The position numbers and the translations under genes were made by a program. 55,670 nucleotides of DNA from an uncultured Phascolarctobacterium sp. (GTDB lineage Bacteria; Bacillota; Negativicutes; Acidaminococcales; Acidaminococcaceae). The notes below the pieces were generated by a model. That model ran no database searches. It was not told the origin of the DNA and was given only the letters and a program-made list of their open reading frames with translations. Below are positions 33,853 through 40,231 of the stretch, in pieces (position 1 is the stretch's first letter; each line of letters begins with the position of its first letter). Location: the NCBI RefSeq assembly GCF_937920985.1, contig NZ_CALDXR010000061.1, forward strand, positions 1-55,670, given 5' to 3'.

Positions 33853-34707
33853 TTATTTCTCCTCCAAAACTACATTATCAATCAGACGGGTGGTGCCGAA
33901 TTTAACAGCTACAGCCAGCAGGTTGCTGCCTGCCATCGGAGCTGCTACAGGTTTCAATTCCGGCAGTGCATAAATTTCAACATAATCGATATCAGACATA
34001 GGCTCTTCTTTAATAGAAGCGGTAACAGCCGCGGTAATCTTCGCAGCGTCACGCTCACCTGCTTCGTACTGCTCCTTAGCAGCCTTCAGGCTACGGCTCA
34101 GTACCAGTGCTGCCTTGCGCTCTGCTTCATTCAGATAGGTGTTGCGGGAGCTCTTTGCCAGACCGTCAGCTTCGCGGACAATCGGCATAATGCGCAGCTG
34201 GATATTGAAGAACAGGTCTTTTACCATGCGCTTCAGAACCTCAACCTGCTGTGCGTCCTTCTGACCGAAGTAAGCACGGTCCGGCTGTGCCAGGTTGAAC
34301 AGCTTGGTAACAACGGTAGTTACGCCACGGAAGTGAATCGGACGGGTACGGCCGCACAGAACCTTGGTAATCTCACCGGTTACTTCAACCCAGGTTGCAT
34401 CCTCGCTCGGATACATTTCCTTCGGAGCCGGAGCGAAAACTACGTTAGCGCCCATGCTTTCTGCCAGCTTGCAGTCTGCTTCCAGAGTACGCGGATAAGC
34501 GTCCAGGTCTTCGTTAGGACCGAATTGAGTCGGGTTTACGAAAACGCTGACTACAACAAAATCATTTTCCATGTTAGCTGCTTTAATCAGGGATGCATGG
34601 CCTTCATGCAAAGCGCCCATAGTAGGCACCAGACCGATGGTCAAACCCTGAGCTTTAGCTGCTGCAACCTCTTCGCGCAGCTCTGCAACTGTATGTACTA
34701 ATTTCAT
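33853..34707 (-). CDS. panC: Pantothenate synthetase
   Basis: This enzyme joins pantoate and beta-alanine using ATP. The 284-aa protein has the PTMGALHEGHASL motif (HxGH), the pantoate-binding FVNPTQFGPNEDL, and the KMSKS-like segment KSSRNTYL. It lies 31 bp after panB and directly before panD. Confidence 0.97.
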   Translation of the reverse strand: MKLVHTVAELREEVAAAKAQGLTIGLVPTMGALHEGHASLIKAANMENDFVVVSVFVNPTQFGPNEDLDAYPRTLEADCKLAESMGANVVFAPAPKEMYPSEDATWVEVTGEITKVLCGRTRPIHFRGVTTVVTKLFNLAQPDRAYFGQKDAQQVEVLKRMVKDLFFNIQLRIMPIVREADGLAKSSRNTYLNEAERKAALVLSRSLKAAKEQYEAGERDAAKITAAVTASIKEEPMSDIDYVEIYALPELKPVAAPMAGSNLLAVAVKFGTTRLIDNVVLEEK

Positions 34708-34738
34708 TTTGAATTACCTCACTTTATGTATAAAAGTA

Positions 34739-35578
34739 TTAATATAATTTTTCTAAAACAGCATCGTCAATCTTAAAGGTATGCTCCGGAGCGGGGAAGG
34801 TTCTTGCCTTAACATCGGCAATATATTCCTTTACTGCTTCTACGGTAGTATCATGCAGATTAGCATACTTCTTAACAAATTTCGGGCAGAAACCGGTAGA
34901 AACTCCCAAAAGGTCGTTGCATACGAGCACCTGGCCGTCGCAGCCGTTGCCGGCACCGATACCGATAGTAGCCATGGTTTTCAGCTCGCTGGTTACCTTA
35001 GCAGCCAATGCAGCAGGAACGCATTCCAGCACGCAGGCAAAAGCACCTGCAGCCTCCAAAGCCTTGGCATCATCAATCATTTTTTGTGCAGCGGCAATAT
35101 CCTTGCCCTGTACCTTGAAGCCGCCCAGCTGATTTACAGATTGCGGAGTCAGACCGATATGAGCACATACAGGAATACCAGCCTGTGTCAGGCGCTCTAC
35201 GAGAGGAACTACCTCAGAGCCGCCCTCAAGCTTAACTGCAGTGCAGCCTGTTTCTTTCAGGAAGCGTGCTGCATTGTACATTGCATCAACAATGCTTGCC
35301 TGATAGCTCATAAACGGCATATCGCCAACTACTAAAGCAGTGCTGTTGCCACGCATAACAGCCTTGGTGTGATGAATCATTTCATTCATCGTTACAGGGA
35401 CTGTGGAATTATATCCTAAAATTACGTTACCCAGGGAATCACCTACAAGAATCATATCTACGCCTGCTTCGTTAACGTTGCGGGACATTGCTACGTCGTA
35501 AGCGGTTATCATCGTGATAGGTTCGCCCTTTTGCTTCATTTCTTTAATCGTTGCGACTGTTACTTGTTTGTTAGCCAT
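34739..35578 (-). CDS. panB: 3-methyl-2-oxobutanoate hydroxymethyltransferase
   Basis: This enzyme makes ketopantoate from ketoisovalerate and methylene-tetrahydrofolate. The 279-aa TIM-barrel protein has ITAYD near the start, VGDSLGNVILGY (metal/substrate site), KLEGGSEV, HIGLTPQ and IGIGAGNGCDGQVLV. ATG 35578 has GGAGG five bases upstream; an ATG 12 bases before lacks it. It overlaps the upstream DUF2520 gene by 8 bp, indicating coupling. Confidence 0.96.
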   Translation of the reverse strand: MANKQVTVATIKEMKQKGEPITMITAYDVAMSRNVNEAGVDMILVGDSLGNVILGYNSTVPVTMNEMIHHTKAVMRGNSTALVVGDMPFMSYQASIVDAMYNAARFLKETGCTAVKLEGGSEVVPLVERLTQAGIPVCAHIGLTPQSVNQLGGFKVQGKDIAAAQKMIDDAKALEAAGAFACVLECVPAALAAKVTSELKTMATIGIGAGNGCDGQVLVCNDLLGVSTGFCPKFVKKYANLHDTTVEAVKEYIADVKARTFPAPEHTFKIDDAVLEKLY

Positions 35579-36419
35579 AATATCCTCCAAGCAAATTTCT
35601 CAGCTCATCAGCTGCATTTTCGTCAATAGTGCCATTAGCAAGGGCCAGCGAGGTTGTCGCCAGGCCCAGAGAGCAATAGGCAGGAATTACAGCTGCCGGT
35701 AAAGCAACAAGATGTTTTGCTACTGTGCTGACATCACCGCGGGCAATAGGTCCTGTCAGGACCGCCGCAGGATTTTGCGTAGTCTGCAAATTGGCCGCCG
35801 TGCCTTTGAACAAGGGCAGCAGCGCTGCCCAGGCAGCTTCGTTGCTGCCGGTCCAGCGTGCCATCAGCTGCGCCGCCATAGCCTCCACCGCTACGGCGTA
35901 GTTCGAGCAGATACAAGCTGCCGCATGATAGGCCGCACGTTCTTCAGCAGGCACGCTGAACGCTTTACCGCCAAAAAGCTCTACGAGCTTTTTGCCTGCG
36001 TCCTGCGCTTCGCTGTCACCGTCCAGCGCCATATACACACCTGCAAGCTGTGTATTGCCGCCGGCAAAGCTTTGCAGCGGATGCAGACTGCCAACGTGTG
36101 CTCCCATCTGCGTAAGCGGAGCCAATGGCTCCAGTCCCACACTGCCGCTCACATGCAGTACAACCTTAGCAGCCGGTGTCACGCTTTGCGCCAGCTTCTC
36201 TGCTACCATACCAATTAACCGGTCCGGTACGGTAAGCAGCAGCACGTCCGCTGCCTGCCACAGCTTCGCGTTATCCGTCACCGGTACGCCAAACTGCTGC
36301 GCCAGCTGTGCGCTGTGCTGCTCGGATGCAGCAGTAATGCCGGCCAGCACACCTGCTTCACGCAAGCTTGCAGCCAGACGGCTGCCAACGCGTCCACCGC
36401 CAATAATACCAACCTTCAA
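35571..36419 (-). CDS. Rossmann/DUF2520 protein, candidate ketopantoate reductase
   Basis: This 282-aa NAD(P)-binding protein has an N-terminal GIIGGGRVGSRLA Rossmann motif and a C-terminal DUF2520 domain (HPLQSFAGG, AAYHAAACICSNY). Being first in the pan operon and coupled to panB, it may supply the ketopantoate-to-pantoate step; no classical panE is in the operon. A non-PanE reductase of this kind has been described as PanG in some bacteria, to my knowledge. The start is TTG 36419, with AGGGAGGG five bases upstream; an ATG 90 bases before lies near the leader terminator. Confidence 0.8.
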   Translation of the reverse strand: MKVGIIGGGRVGSRLAASLREAGVLAGITAASEQHSAQLAQQFGVPVTDNAKLWQAADVLLLTVPDRLIGMVAEKLAQSVTPAAKVVLHVSGSVGLEPLAPLTQMGAHVGSLHPLQSFAGGNTQLAGVYMALDGDSEAQDAGKKLVELFGGKAFSVPAEERAAYHAAACICSNYAVAVEAMAAQLMARWTGSNEAAWAALLPLFKGTAANLQTTQNPAAVLTGPIARGDVSTVAKHLVALPAAVIPAYCSLGLATTSLALANGTIDENAADELRNLLGGYYG

Positions 36420-36497
36420 GATTGCCCTCCCTTCTGACCACAGGAGACGCTGTGCAAATTCAAGGCTACGGAATTGCCGATTAATGCCGAAGCATAT

Positions 36498-36669
36498 AAA
36501 AAAGCGCATTCCGGTACGGAATGCGCATAGTTAGCCTGTTTGCGTCTTCGTCCCGGTCTTATAGATCCAAGCGAGTATTGACTTAAAAATTTTTCAGAAG
36601 TAAGCTTTACTGTTAACTGCTCCAGCTCATCCTAAATGCTACTGTGCATCAGTAAATTTTACCGCACTT
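36498..36669 (-). ncRNA. Leader RNA or small RNA before the pan operon
   Basis: Between a good promoter (36670-36698) and the pan operon lies about 140 nt of non-coding sequence. It ends in a perfect 10-bp hairpin (GCGCATTCCG/CGGAATGCGC, 3-nt loop) followed by six T residues on the minus strand. Upstream parts can pair (UUUACUG with CAGUAAA; GAUGC with GCAUU). I do not recognise any known riboswitch class. It may be a regulated leader or a separate small RNA. Confidence 0.6.
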
Positions 36670-36698
36670 ATAATAGCATAGAAACGCGCAGTTTGCAA
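36670..36698 (-). promoter_or_regulatory. Promoter of the pan leader
   Basis: On the minus strand, TTGCAA and TATTAT are 17 bp apart. Confidence 0.65.
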
Positions 36699-36743
36699 GC
36701 AAAATATGCTATAATGAAAGAAAAACGCAAGGAGGTCATCACC

Positions 36744-36959
36744 ATGCCCTATGTAAACATCAAAATCACCAAAGAAGGTAACGTTACACCCGAGCAGAAG
36801 CGTGCTCTCATCGAAGGCGCAACCAATCTTCTGCACGACGTTCTAGGCAAAAACAAATCCACCACCGTTGTCACCATCGACGAGGTTGATACAGATAACT
36901 GGGGCATCGGCGGCGTCCCTGTAACCGAAATCCGTAAAAATGCGGCAGCCAAAAAATAA
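36744..36959 (+). CDS. 4-oxalocrotonate tautomerase family protein
   Basis: This 71-aa tautomerase-fold protein has the catalytic amino-terminal proline P2 (MPYVNIKIT) exposed after Met removal. The pattern TPEQKRALIEGAT and the TIDEVDTDNWGIGG region resemble DmpI/XylH-like small tautomerases. The physiological substrate is unknown. ATG 36744 follows AAGGAGG. It is monocistronic, just upstream of the biotin locus. Confidence 0.9.
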   Translation: MPYVNIKITKEGNVTPEQKRALIEGATNLLHDVLGKNKSTTVVTIDEVDTDNWGIGGVPVTEIRKNAAAKK

Positions 36960-36988
36960 ATTTTTCCTTTATATTAAGATGATTCTTC

Positions 36989-37016
36989 GTTAACCACAAA
37001 ATAAGCAAAGATTGAC
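36989..37016. promoter_or_regulatory. Possible distal BirA-like box
   Basis: GTTAACC, a 14-bp spacer, then GATTGAC. It has two deviations from symmetry and overlaps the terminator stem, so this is a weak candidate. Confidence 0.3.
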
Positions 37017-37054
37017 TGTTATAACCACAAAATATGGCTGTCAATCTTTTTTTA
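37007..37054 (+). terminator. Terminator after the tautomerase gene
   Basis: Arms AAAGATTGAC/GTCAATCTTT are followed by seven T residues. Confidence 0.8.
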
Positions 37055-37069
37055 TGCCCAACCGCCATG

Positions 37070-37097
37070 GTTAACCATACTATTTTGCTAGGTTGAC
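37070..37097 (+). promoter_or_regulatory. BirA-like operator 1 upstream of bioD
   Basis: GTTAACC (37070-37076), a 14-bp spacer and GGTTGAC (37091-37097) form an imperfect palindrome with one mismatch. This resembles the biotin repressor site of Firmicutes (TTAACC-spacer-GGTTAA type). Its right arm overlaps the -35 box. Confidence 0.7.
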
Positions 37098-37121
37098 ATT
37101 GAAATTTTCGCAGCGTATACT
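37093..37121 (+). promoter_or_regulatory. bio operon promoter
   Basis: TTGACA (37093-37098) and TATACT (37116-37121) are 17 bp apart, about 70 bp before bioD. A BirA-like box covers the -35. Confidence 0.8.
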
Positions 37122-37135
37122 TAAGCTATAATAAA

Positions 37136-37162
37136 GTTAACCATATATAATCTTAAGTTAAC
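37136..37162 (+). promoter_or_regulatory. BirA-like operator 2 upstream of bioD
   Basis: GTTAACC (37136-37142), a 13-bp spacer and AGTTAAC (37156-37162) lie between the promoter and the bioD start. One mismatch and a spacer one base shorter than box 1. Confidence 0.55.
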
Positions 37163-37188
37163 CAAAATAAATTACGAAGGTGAAAATT

Positions 37189-37872
37189 ATGAGTAAAGGT
37201 CTTTTCATTACAGCAATTGGTACAGATATCGGTAAAACATACGTTACCGGCCTGCTTGTTAAACGCTTACGTGATGCAGGCGTCAACGCAGGCTACTACA
37301 AAGCAGCGCTGAGCGGCGCCGAAGAACAGCCTGACGGCACCTGGCTGCCGGGCGACGCAGCCTTTGTTGCCAAAACCGCCAACATCCCGGAAAAGCCGGA
37401 AAACCTTGTTTCCTACATTTATAAGGAAGCAGTTTCTCCGCATCTGGCAGCACTGCGCGAGGGCAATCCTGTAGAAATGGAAAAGATTGAAGCTGATTAT
37501 CAGGCTTCCCTTGCTAAATATGATTACGTTACCATGGAAGGCAGCGGCGGCATCATCTGCCCTATCCGTTGGGATGAAGAACACATCCTGCTCGAGGACA
37601 TCATCAAAAAGCTTGATTTGGGTGTACTGGTAATCTCCAACGCAGCGCTCGGTTCCATCAATAACTGCGTACTGACCATCTCCTACCTCAAGCAGAAAAA
37701 CATTCCCGTCCGCGGCATCATCCTTAACAACTATGACGGCAGCAACTTCATGCAGGCCGATAACAAGCGTATGATGGAAGAAATTACAGCGGTCCCCGTA
37801 CTTGCCTGCGTACCGCCGAACGCCAGCGATCTGGATATTGATGTAGAAGTACTTAAAGGATTATACAAATAA
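37189..37872 (+). CDS. bioD: Dethiobiotin synthetase
   Basis: This enzyme closes the ureido ring of dethiobiotin from diaminopelargonate, CO2 and ATP. The 227-aa protein has a P-loop (GTDIGKTYV), the conserved EGSGGIICPI segment and LLVISNAALGSINN-like NTP-binding residues. ATG 37189 follows AAGGTG; an in-frame GTG nine bases up overlaps that site. It is the first gene of the biotin locus, behind a promoter with BirA-like boxes. Confidence 0.94.
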   Translation: MSKGLFITAIGTDIGKTYVTGLLVKRLRDAGVNAGYYKAALSGAEEQPDGTWLPGDAAFVAKTANIPEKPENLVSYIYKEAVSPHLAALREGNPVEMEKIEADYQASLAKYDYVTMEGSGGIICPIRWDEEHILLEDIIKKLDLGVLVISNAALGSINNCVLTISYLKQKNIPVRGIILNNYDGSNFMQADNKRMMEEITAVPVLACVPPNASDLDIDVEVLKGLYK

Positions 37873-37882
37873 AAATTAACAG

Positions 37883-37957
37883 CCCCCTTTAGTCTTAATT
37901 ACACGCTCTTGCCTGCCCCTATGGGGAAGGTGCCGAACAACGTGAGGCGGAAGGGGG
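37883..37957. repeat. Palindromic intergenic repeat between bioD and bioA
   Basis: The outer arms CCCCCTTT and AAGGGGG enclose CCCCTATGGGG and a GAACAACGTGAGGCGG tail. The block looks like a REP-type palindromic repeat inserted in the operon. It could act as an mRNA-processing or attenuating structure. Confidence 0.55.
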
Positions 37958-38000
37958 AATAAACAATAATGACACAAAACTCAGGAGGAAGAAAAAAAAA

Positions 38001-39356
38001 ATGAACGATAGAGTAGCAGATTTACAAAAAAGAGATTTAGCCCACATCTGGCATCCCTGTTCCCAAATGAAGGACTACGAAACCTTACGTCCTATCATCG
38101 TTGACCACGCTAAAGGCCCCTACCTTTACGCAGCCGACGGTACCGAATATCTCGATATCATCAGCAGCTGGTGGTGCAACCTTTTAGGTCACTGCAATTC
38201 CAAAATCAATGCTGCCATCAAAGAGCAGATTGAACAATTAGAGCACGTTATCTTCGTTAACTTCACCCACGAGCCTGCTATCAAGCTGTGCGAAGAGTTG
38301 GTTGACGTTCTCCCCAAAGGCCTGAATAAATTCAACTTTGCTGACAATGGCTCCTCTTCCGTAGAAATCGCACTGAAAATCGCTTTCCAATATCAGCTGC
38401 AGACCGGTCACCCGGAAAAACAGCGCTTCATGTGCCTCAGCGAAGGCTATCACGGCGAAACTATCGGCGCTCTTTCTGTAGGCAGCATGGATCTGTTCGC
38501 ACAAATGTATAAACCCATGATGATGAACAACATCCATGTAAAGGCACCGGACTGCTACCGTTGTCCGTTTGCCAAAGACCGCGAGCATTGCCAATGCGAA
38601 TGCTTCAAATTTGCTGAAGAAGAATTTGCCAAACATGCTAAGGAAACTGCTGCCATTATCGTTGAGCCTATCGTCCAAGGTTGCGCAGGCATGCGTATTT
38701 ATCCGCCCCTCTACCTGCAAAAACTGCGCAAGCTCTGTGATGAATACGGCGTATTGCTGATTGCCGACGAAATTGCTACCGGCTTCGGCAGAACCGGCAA
38801 AATGTTCGCCTGCAACCATGCGGGAATTACTCCTGATATCATGACCATCAGTAAGGCTCTCACCGGCGGTTATCTGCCAATGGCTATTGTCTGCACCACA
38901 GACAAAATTTATGATGCCTTCTATGACGATTACAACAAAGGCAAGCAATTCATGCACAGCCACACCTATGCCGGTAACCCTATCGGCTGCGCTACCGCCC
39001 TCGCTGTACTCAAGATTATGAAGGAAGAAAAAATTCTTGAGCATGCTGCCGAAAAAGCAACCTACTTCCATAATGCACTCATGGATACCTTCGGATCTCA
39101 CAAGAACATCGGCGAAATCCGTCATATCGGCCTGATTAACGCTATGGAGCTTGTTACCGATAAGGATAAGAAAATCGGCTTCGACGGCGACCTGCGTATA
39201 GGCTACGAAATTTACAAAAAAGCACTTACCCACGGCCTGCTGCTGCGTCCTCTGGGCAACGTCATCTACTTCAACCCGCCGCTGAATATCGAAAACAAAG
39301 ATCTGGATAAGGCTATAGCACTGGCTAAACAATCCATGGATGAGGTTTTAAAATAA
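38001..39356 (+). CDS. bioA: Adenosylmethionine-8-amino-7-oxononanoate aminotransferase
   Basis: This class-III PLP aminotransferase makes 7,8-diaminopelargonate, the step before BioD. The 451-aa protein has the HPCSQM start region, the PLP lysine K285 (SKALTGGYLP), and the substrate-binding HSHTYAGNPIGCA. ATG 38001 follows GGAGG at 12 bases, separated by a run of ten A. Two short extra cysteine clusters (CYRCPF, CQCECFKF around residues 183-207) resemble those of Firmicute BioA proteins. Confidence 0.95.
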   Translation: MNDRVADLQKRDLAHIWHPCSQMKDYETLRPIIVDHAKGPYLYAADGTEYLDIISSWWCNLLGHCNSKINAAIKEQIEQLEHVIFVNFTHEPAIKLCEELVDVLPKGLNKFNFADNGSSSVEIALKIAFQYQLQTGHPEKQRFMCLSEGYHGETIGALSVGSMDLFAQMYKPMMMNNIHVKAPDCYRCPFAKDREHCQCECFKFAEEEFAKHAKETAAIIVEPIVQGCAGMRIYPPLYLQKLRKLCDEYGVLLIADEIATGFGRTGKMFACNHAGITPDIMTISKALTGGYLPMAIVCTTDKIYDAFYDDYNKGKQFMHSHTYAGNPIGCATALAVLKIMKEEKILEHAAEKATYFHNALMDTFGSHKNIGEIRHIGLINAMELVTDKDKKIGFDGDLRIGYEIYKKALTHGLLLRPLGNVIYFNPPLNIENKDLDKAIALAKQSMDEVLK

Positions 39357-39367
39357 GGAGCAAATAA

Positions 39368-39853
39368 ATGAAAGATTTGAGTATGAAAGAGCTGACTACT
39401 ATCGCTTTGTTAGGTGTCTTGATTCTGATTTCAGGTTCTTTTAAAATCCCTTCGCCAATTGCCGGTGGCGAATTCCAGTTATCTGCACCAATCGCCGTAC
39501 TCATCTGCGCCTGCTTCGGCTTTAAACGCTACATTATCGCAGGTATCCTTGCAAGCATGCTGGGTATGATGCTCGGTATGCACAACATCATCAACGTACT
39601 TGTACAGATGGTATTCCGCGTTGTTGCCGGTGGCACCATGGCCCTGCTCGGAACCAACCTGCTTACCGTTGCTGTCAGCGGACCGCTCGGAACCTTCGCT
39701 GCCCGCCTCGTACTGTGGCAGGTTACCGGTGTAAACTGGATGGTACTCACCGCCGCAGCCTTCCCCGGTATGATTTTTACCGCAGTTGCCGCCGGTGCAT
39801 TTTATAAGCCCGCAAAACAGCTGCTTACCAAGGTTGCTTTGCTCAGAGGCTGA
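39368..39853 (+). CDS. Small polytopic membrane protein, S-component-like
   Basis: I do not recognise a named family. The 161-aa protein has about four to five hydrophobic segments and the size and composition of an ECF-type substrate-binding (S) subunit, with IPSPIAGGEFQLSAPIAVL near the N terminus. It starts 11 bp after bioA and lies before bioWF. It may import a biotin precursor such as pimelate, or biotin itself, as an alternative to BioY. A role in regulating or assembling the pathway cannot be ruled out. ATG 39368 follows AAGGAG. Confidence 0.75.
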   Translation: MKDLSMKELTTIALLGVLILISGSFKIPSPIAGGEFQLSAPIAVLICACFGFKRYIIAGILASMLGMMLGMHNIINVLVQMVFRVVAGGTMALLGTNLLTVAVSGPLGTFAARLVLWQVTGVNWMVLTAAAFPGMIFTAVAAGAFYKPAKQLLTKVALLRG

Positions 39854-39878
39854 TAAATAATACTTTGTATAACATTTC

Positions 39879-39914
39879 AGGCAAAATCACAGTTGTGGTT
39901 TTGCCTGCTCTTTT
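39879..39914 (+). terminator. Terminator after the bio membrane protein
   Basis: A 12-bp stem (AGGCAAAATCAC / GTGGTTTTGCCT, one G-U) is followed by a T-rich tail. It separates bioD-bioA-S from bioWF. Confidence 0.75.
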
Positions 39915-39956
39915 CTAAATGCAGATTCACAAAAGTTTGCCGAACAAATAACGCCA

Positions 39957-40174
39957 GCAATCAATATATCGTGTAGTGAATAAAAATTTTAGCAAATGAG
40001 TGTCTGGAATCACAAAAGTGGCGCAACTGTTTGAGCGCTAAACATTGCTTATGTAGAAAAACATTATTGCTTTGCGCGAGTTTTGCGGCACTTTGTATTG
40101 ATTCCACACGAAATTTGCGTTGTACCCTTTGGGTACGGGAAAATTTTTCTTGAGCGAAACGATATATTGATTGC
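39957..40174. repeat. 218-bp fold-back element with 16-bp perfect terminal inverted repeats
   Basis: The ends GCAATCAATATATCGT (39957-39972) and its exact complement (40159-40174) frame an interior that also pairs imperfectly. TAAAAATTTT pairs with AAAATTTTTCT, GGAATCA with TGATTCC, and AAGTG with CACTT. A small hairpin GTACCC/GGGTAC at 40122-40136 sits on one arm only. No open frame in it is convincing and no target duplication is seen. It resembles a MITE or a very long leader hairpin. Confidence 0.8.
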
Positions 40175-40231
40175 GATGCGAAGACACCAAAATTATAACG
40201 TTCTAAATTTATCATCAAAGGAGATTTCCCT

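Noticed and set aside
37007..37054. Strong BirA box inside the terminator
   Set aside because: The weak GTTAACC/GATTGAC match overlaps a clear terminator stem, so I kept it only at low confidence.
38238..39332. Long antisense open frame over bioA
   Set aside because: The plus strand encodes a complete BioA with all motifs; the antisense frame has no recognisable domain.
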